Shown here one piece after another: positions 1 to 7,854 of a stretch of DNA of 64,000 bases (the first letter of the stretch is position 1; every line of letters begins with the position of its first letter). Source of the stretch: a bacterium SCSIO 12643 (lineage in GTDB: Bacteria; Bacteroidota; Bacteroidia; Flavobacteriales_G; Salibacteraceae); contig CP073750.1 in NCBI GenBank assembly GCA_024398135.1, forward strand, positions 2,480,001 to 2,544,000, given 5' to 3'. The notes beneath the pieces are model-generated. The model was given only the letters and a program-made list of their open reading frames with translations. It was not told the DNA's origin and did not search any database. The position numbers and the translations under genes were made by a program.

Positions 1-480
1 GATGCGAATGGAGGAATTTTAGGTACAAATGGGTTGTATTCTGAAATTTATTTTGTGGAAAGAGGCTTTACGATGTCAGCTAAATTTGGCCAAATATTTA
101 ATGTGTTTTCAGCAAATCCAAATTCTGGTATTATGTTATTAGGTGGTGTTGGTCTCATGCAGCATCGTATCAAATTCGAAGATAAATTTAATGAAGTGCC
201 TCTACTTAGCGGTAAAGATTATTACCCTGGATATGATCGATTATCAAATGGCGTGATGTTTACAGAGTTTTTAGGTTACAGATTGTTGAGTGATAAACGT
301 TTGATAAATGTATTTATGGGGGTTGAGTTTACTCAGGCAATCACTCAGAATAGAAGAGAAATAAACTATGATACCGGACTTAAAGACGATACTCAACGTT
401 TGGATTTAACCATGGGATTAAAAATAGGCTTGTCATTACCATTATATAAGCCGACACCTCAGGAATTTTATTATAGATAA
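1..480 (+). CDS. C-terminal part of a probable outer-membrane beta-barrel protein (5' end outside window)
   Basis: The frame is open from base 1, so this is the 3' part of a gene that starts left of the window; the TTG at 34 is only an internal codon. About 159 residues are visible. They show alternating hydrophobic and polar stretches with aromatic residues, as in barrel strands, and the protein ends in Tyr-Tyr-Arg. The stop lies 3 bp before waaA, so the two are probably co-transcribed. That neighbour suggests an envelope role, but I cannot name the family. No conserved motif is recognised. Confidence 0.6.
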   Translation, partial: DANGGILGTNGLYSEIYFVERGFTMSAKFGQIFNVFSANPNSGIMLLGGVGLMQHRIKFEDKFNEVPLLSGKDYYPGYDRLSNGVMFTEFLGYRLLSDKRLINVFMGVEFTQAITQNRREINYDTGLKDDTQRLDLTMGLKIGLSLPLYKPTPQEFYYR

Positions 481-483
481 ATT

Positions 484-1716
484 ATGAGGTTAATATACCA
501 ATTGGGAATAAACTCATATGCGATTTTAGTTCGTTTGTTATCCCCGTTTGTGCGTAAGGCTAAAAAATGGTCAGAGGGGAGACAAGAACAATTATCAAAA
601 TGGAGGGCTATTCAGAATAACGAACCTTTAGTTTGGTTTCATTGTGCGTCTTTAGGGGAGTTCGAACAAGGAAAACCTGTTATTGAAGCCTTTAAAGAAT
701 CACATAAAAACTGGAAAATTCTGATAACATTTTTTTCTCCTTCTGGATATGATTTAAGGTCTGATTATGAATGGGCAGATTATGTCTTCTATTTACCGGT
801 AGAAAGAAAAACTAATGTGAGGCAATTTATTGATGCTTTTAACCCTCAAATTGCGGTGTTCGTAAAGTATGAATTCTGGTATGGGTATATGACAGAGTTA
901 AAAAAACGATCCATTCCATTGGTTTTTATTTCATCTACATTTAGACCTTACCATATATTCTTTAAGTCGTATGGAACCTGGTTTTTAAAACAATTGGTTT
1001 CGGTCAAAATGTTTTTTGTTCAGGATAAAGAATCAGAAAGTCTTTTGAAATCAAAATCAATCTTTAATGTCCAAATAAGTGGGGATACAAGATTTGACCG
1101 GGTCATTCGTACGGTTAAGGATAATGATGATTTGTCATTCATGCAAAGTTTTAGAGATCAAAACAAAGTTTTAATATTTGGAAGTGCATGGGAGCGGGAA
1201 ACAGATTATTTTTTGAGAATAGTGGACCGTATTCCGGAAGAATGGAAAGTGATTTATGCACCTCATGAAATTAATGAGAATAAATTCTCGAACATAGAGA
1301 ATAGACTGAATATTGACTCTATAAGGTATTCTGGGTTAAATGAGAATAACGCGCTCGAATCTAAAGTTCTATTGGTAGATACTGTGGGGCACCTGGCAAG
1401 GATGTATAAATATGCAGATGTTGCTTTTGTTGGAGGAGGATATCGTGATGGGATACACAACATCTTGGAGCCATTGTCTTTTGGAAACCCAGTATTTTTT
1501 GGTAGTAATCATAAAGGCTTTGGAGAGGGAAAGGAATCTATTGAAGCGGGAATAGGTACAGAGGTTACGCGATATGAGGATTTTGAAAATCAACTACTAA
1601 AATGGATAAACAATCCGGATCAATTGTTAGAAACTCAATTAAAGAGCAAAACCTATATTCAAGAACGTGTTGGGGCTACAGAAATGATTGTCGATTACTT
1701 AAGTAAGCTCACTTAA
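484..1716 (+). CDS. waaA: 3-deoxy-D-manno-octulosonic acid (Kdo) transferase
   Basis: WaaA/KdtA transfers Kdo from CMP-Kdo to lipid A precursor on the cytoplasmic face of the inner membrane. The 410 residues fit the family. The N-terminal half has the typical segment WFHCASLGEFEQGKP (about residues 50-65), and the C-terminal half has the GT-B nucleotide-sugar part with FVGGGYRDGIHNILEP (about 315-330), where conserved glycine, histidine and glutamate lie. The ATG follows the upstream gene's stop by only 3 bp. The 3' end converges on a small lipoprotein gene with one intervening base, and the stop codon lies inside a hairpin that looks like its terminator. Confidence 0.95.
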   Translation: MRLIYQLGINSYAILVRLLSPFVRKAKKWSEGRQEQLSKWRAIQNNEPLVWFHCASLGEFEQGKPVIEAFKESHKNWKILITFFSPSGYDLRSDYEWADYVFYLPVERKTNVRQFIDAFNPQIAVFVKYEFWYGYMTELKKRSIPLVFISSTFRPYHIFFKSYGTWFLKQLVSVKMFFVQDKESESLLKSKSIFNVQISGDTRFDRVIRTVKDNDDLSFMQSFRDQNKVLIFGSAWERETDYFLRIVDRIPEEWKVIYAPHEINENKFSNIENRLNIDSIRYSGLNENNALESKVLLVDTVGHLARMYKYADVAFVGGGYRDGIHNILEPLSFGNPVFFGSNHKGFGEGKESIEAGIGTEVTRYEDFENQLLKWINNPDQLLETQLKSKTYIQERVGATEMIVDYLSKLT

Positions 1717-1727
1717 GCTATTTTTTT
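1698..1727 (+). terminator. Probable intrinsic terminator of waaA overlapping its stop codon
   Basis: The arms CTTAAGT (1698-1704) and ACTTAAG (1711-1717) are perfectly complementary around a 6-nt loop and are followed by a T tract at 1721-1727. The stem is short and AU-rich, so it may be weak. The T tract is antisense to the last Lys-Lys codons of the convergent small lipoprotein gene. Confidence 0.5.
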
Positions 1728-1990
1728 CCGGATTTATTGGAAGAACTTCCTTTATGCTTTCTTTTTCTAAAGTTATTCTTTTGACTCCAACGTTTAGATT
1801 TTCTATTGGATTTTTTGTACTGTTGGTTGGAATATCCACGCTTTTTTAATCTTTTGTTTTGTTCAGCACGAGCATTGTAAACTCTTGTAGAAGAATAGTA
1901 TACAGGTCGTTTGCACGAGCTTGCAGCTACAGATAAAACTATTGTAGCTAGTAATAAGTATAATTTTATATGCCTGATTTGGCTGAACAT
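1718..1990 (-). CDS. Small, very basic putative lipoprotein
   Basis: A 90-residue protein with an N-terminal hydrophobic signal followed by AASSC, so Cys26 is a plausible lipidation site, although the lipobox lacks the usual Leu at -3. The mature part has about two dozen Lys/Arg and a single acidic residue, plus many Ser, Asn and Tyr. That composition would suit binding to a polyanion such as LPS, peptidoglycan-linked polymer or nucleic acid, but this is inference. The gene converges on waaA with one base between the stops. I recognise no named family. It could be a chance frame, but the signal peptide and composition argue for a real gene. Confidence 0.6.
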   Translation of the reverse strand: MFSQIRHIKLYLLLATIVLSVAASSCKRPVYYSSTRVYNARAEQNKRLKKRGYSNQQYKKSNRKSKRWSQKNNFRKRKHKGSSSNKSGKK

Positions 1991-2470
1991 TTCTTAAGTA
2001 TAAATAGTAAAATTATATTAATATAACGCGTTTTTCCAAGTTCTAGTTTGGAACGTTAAAAGTATTATTTTTTAATACGTCCCACTATTATTTTTTTGGA
2101 AGTTTTAAAATATCGATGTTAATATAAAAACTAAAATATTTATTGGGTAAACGTACATTTTTAATGCCAAACTGATATGAAAGAATGGTTAAATATGTTT
2201 AAAGAAAAATTCATTTGTTTAAAGCGTTTCCAGGAGGGGCAGAGAAAAATATAGCTCTGCTTCGTAAAAATGATTTTAAAATAAAACCCTCAATTGTAAT
2301 GTAGTTGAGATTTGGTATCCAAGATGGGATTAAAATCTATTTTTTTATTACAAGATTCAAGCTTAATTATTCATTCTTAAAAGCTAAATCAATGATTGGG
2401 TGGATTAAGTAGAGGAGAAAGAGCAAGAAGATATACTCCTTAGTAGCCTGACGTATACAGTATGTTAGCT
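1991..2470. other. 480-bp intergenic stretch without a supported gene
   Basis: AT-rich sequence between two minus-strand genes. It contains a small hairpin (GCAGAG at 2239-2244 with CTCTGC at 2255-2260) and a short open frame without a start, but no supported ORF, promoter match or RNA gene. It may hold decayed coding sequence. Confidence 0.4.
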
Positions 2471-3052
2471 TTATTCTTTTATTTGCCGAATCCACATATT
2501 TCCTTCACAGTCCACGTATTCAGTTATACCGATTTTTTGATTGAAAGTAAAAGAACAAATCTTTTCATTAATATTTATTCCGTTTTCAAAAGTTGACTCA
2601 GGTCCAATGGTAATTGATTCATTATTAGAGAGGTTTTTTAATGATTCTTTCTGAGAGGATAATCCAAGAAACATTAATTGAGTCATCGTAAAATCAGCAC
2701 CACTCATTCTACTAAGAATTACAAGCTTGTTTCTTTTTCCTGACAATTGGTGATAACTCCCTTTAGTAGTTTTGTAATCAACTGTCAATGTTTTTTTGTT
2801 ATAAAACCCTCTACTGAAATTCCTAACTGTATCTAATCTAGTTTTTACATTTTCAAAGATGATCGTGTCGTTTTCGAATTTGCTAGATATGTATACCACA
2901 GTGTCCCTATTATCATATGGTTTTATCAGTTTTAATAAGTGAGGTTCAATTGGGGCAATCTCCTTGTTAATGATACTTTGACACCCTAGGGTTAACAGAG
3001 CCAGTACAATCAAAAAGTGTATAAATATTCGTTTTAAAAAATCATGTGTCAT
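2471..3052 (-). CDS. Putative lipoprotein of unknown function
   Basis: About 193 residues from the ATG at 3052; an ATG nine bases further upstream is also possible. The N-terminus has Lys-Arg, a hydrophobic core and LTLGC, a clean lipobox giving Cys24 as the lipidated residue. The rest is predicted soluble, with mixed beta-like segments and no recognised motif. It lies downstream of another exported protein gene on the same strand with a gap of about 55 bp, and a hairpin sits in that gap. Likely periplasmic or surface-anchored by the lipid. Function unknown. Confidence 0.65.
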   Translation of the reverse strand: MTHDFLKRIFIHFLIVLALLTLGCQSIINKEIAPIEPHLLKLIKPYDNRDTVVYISSKFENDTIIFENVKTRLDTVRNFSRGFYNKKTLTVDYKTTKGSYHQLSGKRNKLVILSRMSGADFTMTQLMFLGLSSQKESLKNLSNNESITIGPESTFENGININEKICSFTFNQKIGITEYVDCEGNMWIRQIKE

Positions 3053-3069
3053 TATAACCAAGGTTCCAG

Positions 3070-3106
3070 CTAAACTGCGTTTTAATGCAGTTTAGATTTT
3101 TTTATT
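3070..3106 (+). terminator. Hairpin with T tract, oriented for the plus strand
   Basis: Perfect 9-bp arms CTAAACTGC (3070-3078) and GCAGTTTAG (3087-3095) with an 8-nt loop, followed by a run of seven T. It has the form of an intrinsic terminator on the plus strand, yet both flanking genes are on the minus strand. On the minus strand it would be a plain hairpin just before the next start codon. Confidence 0.45.
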
Positions 3107-3107
3107 C

Positions 3108-3560
3108 TTATTGCCACAGTCTAAAGCTAAGCACTTTATTAGTTGATCTATCAATTTCCAAGTTACCATCCTTTCCACTGGCATTACCATTGAAGTTAAT
3201 GACTGTTATAAGTTCTCTTTCTTTTCTGTCCTTATTAGCTTCAATGTTTTTTTCTTCCAAATCTTTCTTAAACACAAAACCATCATAATGGCAGATTGGG
3301 ATATAAATTGAACTGGAATCTTCTTGAACGTATGAAGTCCAAAACCAATAATCATTTAAATCCATTTTATTATTAGCCATATAATCTTTTATTGTAGTTA
3401 GATAAGGCTTGATTGATTCAGGTAATTCGTCCAAATTATTGAATCCAACGAATTCTTTTTGGTCATTTATGTAGTTTATAATTGTAGAGTCTTTTTCTAT
3501 CTGTCCATATGCATTATGAATCAAAATGAGAAAAGTCAAACCTGTAAAAAAGTGCTTCAT
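3108..3560 (-). CDS. Putative secreted protein of unknown function
   Basis: About 150 residues from the ATG at 3560, which directly precedes a classical Sec signal peptide ending in NAYGQ; an in-frame ATG five codons upstream is less likely. The mature protein is Asp-, Asn- and Lys-rich, without Cys pairs or a recognisable domain, and has no T9SS tail. A TATATTTG element (reverse complement of 3635-3642) lies about 75 bp upstream and could be the -7 part of its promoter. The next minus-strand gene, a lipoprotein, may be co-transcribed. Confidence 0.6.
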   Translation of the reverse strand: MKHFFTGLTFLILIHNAYGQIEKDSTIINYINDQKEFVGFNNLDELPESIKPYLTTIKDYMANNKMDLNDYWFWTSYVQEDSSSIYIPICHYDGFVFKKDLEEKNIEANKDRKERELITVINFNGNASGKDGNLEIDRSTNKVLSFRLWQ

Positions 3561-3575
3561 AGTGTTTATGATCAA

Positions 3576-3944
3576 TTGGTGCTAACTCAGATATATACGT
3601 ATTTGTACATATATATCCGCTATATGTTTCACTTCAAATATAGAGTATCTAAAGGATTTTTTATTTTTTAATGATCTTAATGCAAAATGTGTGAATTTTG
3701 GTTGTCCTGCTAGTCGGGATTAAGAGTAATCGCATGTTGGGGTTTGTGTTTCATGGTTATTCAAAAGTAGAATAACGGTTCAGTAAAAAATGGAAGTAAA
3801 TGATAATCATCTTTTATATGTGGCTACAAACGACCATAAATTTTTATAGAAGAAACAGAAACAGGTTAATTTTATTGAACATCTAATTTACTGATTAAGT
3901 TGGTGGCGACAATAAGTTTTTGATTCTTCAATCAATCGGTAGAA
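3576..3944. other. Intergenic stretch between a secreted-protein gene and the tRNA pair
   Basis: No supported gene. It holds a possible -7 promoter element for the leftward gene (CAAATATA at 3635-3642) and an inverted repeat GTTATTC (3756-3762) / GAATAAC (3770-3776). Open frames here lack plausible starts. Confidence 0.4.
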
Positions 3945-3980
3945 AACAAAAAAGCCTCAACTACAATTGTAATTGAGGCT
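3945..3980 (-). terminator. Intrinsic terminator downstream of the tRNA operon
   Basis: Read on the minus strand: AGCCTCAA (3980-3973), a 12-nt loop, TTGAGGCT (3960-3953), then a T-rich tract. It starts 6 bp after the 3' end of tRNA-Leu, so it ends the tRNA-Gly/tRNA-Leu transcript. Confidence 0.8.
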
Positions 3981-3985
3981 TTCAG

Positions 3986-4069
3986 TACCCGGGGCGGGAC
4001 TTGAACCCGCACGGACCAAGGTCCATTGGATTTTAAGTCCAACGTGTCTACCAATTCCACCACCCGGGC
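3986..4069 (-). tRNA. tRNA-Leu (anticodon TAA)
   Basis: The 84-nt sequence folds as a class II tRNA. The acceptor arm GCCCGGG pairs with CCCGGGT (first pair G-U), the anticodon arm carries TTAA with anticodon TAA, there is a short variable arm, and the T arm has GGTTCAAGTCC. The discriminator is A, and CCA is not encoded. It is second in a two-tRNA operon behind tRNA-Gly. Confidence 0.95.
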
Positions 4070-4096
4070 AGATATATACCGAAGTATATTGTCCTG

Positions 4097-4169
<73 letters not shown>

Positions 4170-4230
4170 AATATTTCAAAATTCATTTCCGATTTTAAAG
4201 TGCTTTTTACCACCCTTTGCAATCGGGCAA

Positions 4231-4260
4231 CAAAAGTACATTTTTTGGATCAACGACCAA
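4231..4260 (-). promoter_or_regulatory. Bacteroidota-type promoter for the tRNA-Gly/tRNA-Leu operon
   Basis: On the minus strand there is TTG (4260-4258), 19 nt, then TACTTTTG (4238-4231). This matches the phylum's -33 TTG / -7 TAnnTTTG pattern. Transcription should start near 4225, giving a leader of about 55 nt before tRNA-Gly. Confidence 0.75.
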
Positions 4261-4283
4261 GTGTTATTCGTGTTTTTTTGAAG

Positions 4284-6914
4284 TTAATTTAGTTTGTTTT
4301 TTATTTCATTTAATTTCATCAATGCTTCAATTGGAGTTAAAGTGTTGATATCCGTATCCATAATGATTTTTTTGAGGTCTAACAGCGTTGGATCATCTAA
4401 TTGAAAAAAACTGAGTTGAACATTTTCTTGTTCTTGTTGAACGACCTCTTTTATGGTTGTTGAGTCACTTTGATTACGCTGACTATTCTCCAAACGTGTC
4501 ATAATCTCTGTAGCTTTATTGACTACCTTTTTGGGCATTCCGGCCATCTTAGCTACATGAATTCCGAAACTATGATTACTTCCTCCTGGTTCTAGTTTAC
4601 GAATAAAAATGATTTTTTTATTGATTTCTTTAATGGAAACATTGTAATTGTAAACCCGGTCAAATGCATTGGCCATATCATTTAGTTCGTGATAATGTGT
4701 GGCAAAAAGCGTCTTAGGTTTAAACGGAGAATTATGAATATATTCAGCAATAGCCCAGGCTATGGATATTCCATCATAAGTGCTCGTACCTCTTCCAATT
4801 TCATCCAGGAGAATAAGACTTCTTTCAGATAGGTTGTTTAGAATACTTGCAGTTTCGTTCATTTCTACCATAAAAGTAGATTCCCCTTTTGAAATATTAT
4901 CTGATGCGCCCACTCTGGTGAAAATCTTATCTACAAGCCCAATTTTAGCTGATTTGGCAGGGACAAAAGATCCCATTTGAGCGAGTAATGTAATCAACGC
5001 AGTTTGTCTTAATAGCGCGGATTTTCCAGACATATTAGGACCGGTAATCATGATGAGTTGTTGTTCATCGTTATTGAGGCAAATGTTATTCGGCACATAT
5101 GTCTCTTCAACTGGTAAAAGTTGTTCAATAACTGGGTGTCTACCTTCTTCAATTTTAATTTCTAATGAATCATTGATTTCAGGTTGACAGTAATTATGAT
5201 TGATCGCCAGTTTAGCAAATGAAATCAAACAATCCAATTTAGCAATAGCGCGCGCATTGGTTTGAATAGGTTCGATGAAGTTGGTTAATTCTTGTAATAG
5301 ATCAGAGAAAATTCGAACTTCAATGGCATGAATCTTATCCTCAGCTCCCAGGATTTTTGCTTCGTATTCTTTTAGCTCTTCTGTGATATAGCGTTCGGCA
5401 TTCACCAGGGTTTGTTTTCTAATCCATTCAGAGGGAACTTTATCCTTATATGTATTTCTAACTTCAAAATAATAGCCGAATACATTATTAAACCCGATTT
5501 TTAAAGAGGCAATCCCAGATTGTTCGCATTCTCTTTCTTGTAAATTCTTAAGATACTCTTTCGAATTATTTAATAATAATCTTAATTCGTCCAGTTCATC
5601 AGAAACGCCATCTTTTATGGTGTTTCCTTTGATCAACTGAATAGGAGCTTCATCATTCAGTTCTGACTCAATTTTATTTCGAATAAAATCACAAGGATTT
5701 AATTGATTACCTAACGAGTCGAGTTGTTTGTTTTTTGATGTGGTAGTGTTTTTTATAACAGGTAGAATAGACTCCAGATTTTTCTTTAGCGTAACAACTT
5801 CCTTTGGATTGATTCTTTGTAAAGCTACCTTAGAGATAAGACGTTCTAAATCTCCCATTTGCTTTACGTGAAATTGAATTTCGTCTGTGAGTTCCGGATT
5901 TTCTATGAAATGCTTTACAATCGCTTGACGTTCTTCAATTGGTGCTTGATGTTTTAACGGTAAAGCCAACCATCTTTTCATTAGTCTGGAGCCCATTGGG
6001 CTGCAGTTACGATCCAATATGTTAATGAGTGTTTGCGCATTCTCATTAGAAGAATAGAAAAGCTCCAGATTTCTAATAGTAAACCGATCTAACCAAACAT
6101 GATCGTCTCTTTCAATTCTAGAAATTCTATTAATATGAGAAATTTGATGGTGTTGCGTATCTCTTAAATAATGGAGGCATGCCCCAGCTGAAATAATTCC
6201 CAGTGGTAACTCATGAATACCGTACCCTTTTAGCGTTTTTGAATTGAAATGTTTGAGTAAAGTCTCTGTGGCATATTCCTCGGTGAATACCCATTCATCT
6301 AGAAAATAGGTGTAATAACCAGTTCCAAAATGATCATTAAAGACCATTTTATTTTGTCGTTCTACAAGAATTTCATTTGGAGCAAAACTTTGGAGAAGTT
6401 TGTCGATATAATCGAAAGTACCCTGAGTGGTTAAAAACTCTCCGGTTGATATGTCAAGAAACGCTACCCCAGCTTCCTTTTTAGAGATATATACAGAAGC
6501 GAGATAATTATTTTTATTATGGTCAAAAGTATTTTCATGGGTAGATACACCAGGAGTAACTAATTCGGTAATTCCTCTTTTTACAATGTTTTTTGTATTC
6601 TTGGAAATACTAGAATCTTCTAATTGATCACATAATGCGACACGCTCCCCGGCACGAACAAGTTTTGGTAAGTATGTATCTAATGAATGGTGGGGAAAAC
6701 CTGCCAGCTCAATAGATGCTGCTGCACCATTTTTTCTTTTAGTTAATACAATGCCTAATATTTTAGAAGCTTTGATTGCATCGCTTCCAAATGTTTCATA
6801 AAAATCACCTACACGAAAAAGCAAAATAGCATCTGGATACTTGGCTTTGAAGCCATTGTATTGACGCATCAAAGGGGTTTCTTTATCGGTTTGTTTCTTT
6901 TTTTTTGTAGCCAT
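4284..6914 (-). CDS. mutS: DNA mismatch repair protein MutS
   Basis: MutS recognises mismatches and loops and starts methyl-independent or MutL-dependent repair. The start at 6914 (MATKKKK) gives 876 residues. The ATG 12 codons upstream would add an extension unlike the family. The mismatch-binding motif with Phe-x-Glu is in VGDFYETF near residue 35. The clamp and lever domains follow, then the ABC-type ATPase with Walker A GPNMSGKS near 623-631, the signature STFMVEMNE, and Walker B LILLDEIGRGTS. This is the full MutS1 architecture. It is divergent from a SpoU methyltransferase gene, with about 90 bp between them. Confidence 0.97.
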   Translation of the reverse strand: MATKKKKQTDKETPLMRQYNGFKAKYPDAILLFRVGDFYETFGSDAIKASKILGIVLTKRKNGAAASIELAGFPHHSLDTYLPKLVRAGERVALCDQLEDSSISKNTKNIVKRGITELVTPGVSTHENTFDHNKNNYLASVYISKKEAGVAFLDISTGEFLTTQGTFDYIDKLLQSFAPNEILVERQNKMVFNDHFGTGYYTYFLDEWVFTEEYATETLLKHFNSKTLKGYGIHELPLGIISAGACLHYLRDTQHHQISHINRISRIERDDHVWLDRFTIRNLELFYSSNENAQTLINILDRNCSPMGSRLMKRWLALPLKHQAPIEERQAIVKHFIENPELTDEIQFHVKQMGDLERLISKVALQRINPKEVVTLKKNLESILPVIKNTTTSKNKQLDSLGNQLNPCDFIRNKIESELNDEAPIQLIKGNTIKDGVSDELDELRLLLNNSKEYLKNLQERECEQSGIASLKIGFNNVFGYYFEVRNTYKDKVPSEWIRKQTLVNAERYITEELKEYEAKILGAEDKIHAIEVRIFSDLLQELTNFIEPIQTNARAIAKLDCLISFAKLAINHNYCQPEINDSLEIKIEEGRHPVIEQLLPVEETYVPNNICLNNDEQQLIMITGPNMSGKSALLRQTALITLLAQMGSFVPAKSAKIGLVDKIFTRVGASDNISKGESTFMVEMNETASILNNLSERSLILLDEIGRGTSTYDGISIAWAIAEYIHNSPFKPKTLFATHYHELNDMANAFDRVYNYNVSIKEINKKIIFIRKLEPGGSNHSFGIHVAKMAGMPKKVVNKATEIMTRLENSQRNQSDSTTIKEVVQQEQENVQLSFFQLDDPTLLDLKKIIMDTDINTLTPIEALMKLNEIKNKLN

Positions 6915-7007
6915 TATATTTTGCGTTCTTTTGTCGACATTAATCTTCAAATTAAGAAATATGAATGCTATTGATTCATTGCAATTTGTTGGGATTTTGG
7001 AATAGTT

Positions 7008-7541
7008 ATGAACAGAAAGTTAAAAACTACGGATTTAAATAGATTAGATGTTGACACGTATAAAACTACGGAAAAACATCCAATTATTGTTGTTCTGGAT
7101 AGTATCAGAAGTTTACATAATGTAGGGTCTGTATTTAGAACAGCAGATGCTTTTAGAATCGAAAAAGTAATCTTATGTGGTTTAACTGCACAACCTCCAC
7201 ATAAAGAGATTCATAAAACAGCATTAGGAGCAACAGAAACTGTAGATTGGGAGTATTATGAAGATATTCAAACGGCAGTTGCTCAATTAAAAGAGGAAGA
7301 GTACGAAATTGTTGCAGTTGAGCAAGCAGAAGAAACGGTCAAGCTGCAAGACCTAAACAAAAAAAGCAGTCTAAAAACTGCTTTTATTTTCGGTAATGAA
7401 GTGTTCGGTGTAAATCAAGAAATCGTTTCTCAAGCCGATTATGTACTTGAAATTCCACAATTCGGAACTAAACACTCATTTAATATTTCTGTTAGTGCCG
7501 GTATCGTATTATGGGAGGCTATGCGTAAGTATATTACTTAG
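7008..7541 (+). CDS. SpoU/TrmH-family RNA 2'-O-methyltransferase
   Basis: 177 residues that belong to the SPOUT fold methyltransferases, which use SAM to methylate ribose 2'-OH in tRNA or rRNA. Motif 1 is seen in LHNVGSVFRTADA (about residues 36-48), and motifs 2 and 3 in FIFGNEVFGV and FGTKHSFNISVSAGIVLWEA near the C-terminus, which form the SAM-binding knot. It is short, lacking the N-terminal extension of RlmB. Such small members often act on tRNA, but the exact target cannot be told here. Its 3' end overlaps the convergent small lipoprotein gene by 8 bp. Confidence 0.9.
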   Translation: MNRKLKTTDLNRLDVDTYKTTEKHPIIVVLDSIRSLHNVGSVFRTADAFRIEKVILCGLTAQPPHKEIHKTALGATETVDWEYYEDIQTAVAQLKEEEYEIVAVEQAEETVKLQDLNKKSSLKTAFIFGNEVFGVNQEIVSQADYVLEIPQFGTKHSFNISVSAGIVLWEAMRKYIT

Positions 7542-7728
7542 CCGCACAAGACCAGCCATTGTCCTCATGCACCTCAATGGCAGTTTTATATGCATTACCT
7601 GAACTACAAACTTCACTTGTAAGTGTACCTTTCTCTGCGTCATTATACGTACATGTCGCACATTTCTGACAGCTAGAAGTTACACTTGCAATTGCAATAA
7701 CACCAAGGAATAGTATAGTCTTTTTCAT
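7534..7728 (-). CDS. Small cysteine-rich lipoprotein
   Basis: The start at 7728 gives 64 residues and places a signal peptide (MKKTILFLG...) directly at the N-terminus, ending in TSSC with Cys20 as likely lipid anchor. A longer in-frame reading to 7845 would cross the terminator of the neighbouring gene and is rejected. The mature part carries five further cysteines, beginning CQKCATC (counting the lipidated one) and ending WSCAAK, so disulfides or metal binding are possible. Short Cys-rich lipoproteins of this type are common in the phylum, but I know no function. It overlaps the end of the SpoU gene by 8 bp. Confidence 0.7.
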   Translation of the reverse strand: MKKTILFLGVIAIASVTSSCQKCATCTYNDAEKGTLTSEVCSSGNAYKTAIEVHEDNGWSCAAK

Positions 7729-7803
7729 TTTATAAAATTTAGCTAACAAATATAGCGATTTGATAGAATAAGAAAAGTTTAAGCTCAACAGATATTTATG
7801 AAA

Positions 7804-7833
7804 TAAAAAAGCCGGAGAAACTTCTCCGGCTTT
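7804..7833 (-). terminator. Intrinsic terminator of the TPR lipoprotein gene
   Basis: On the minus strand GCCGGAGAA and TTCTCCGGC form a perfect 9-bp GC-rich stem (7830-7822 with 7819-7811), followed by TTTTTTATTT. It lies about 25 bp after the stop of the TPR gene. Confidence 0.9.
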
Positions 7834-7854
7834 CAATATCTTCAAGACTAAATA

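Noticed and set aside
2205-2301. Short open frame with a peptide like FPGGAEKNIALLRKNDF
   Set aside because: It has no start codon and only about 34 codons; a decayed gene remnant is possible but not supportable.
7729-7845. N-terminal extension of the small Cys-rich lipoprotein
   Set aside because: It would run through the intrinsic terminator of the TPR gene and would bury the signal peptide in the middle of the protein.
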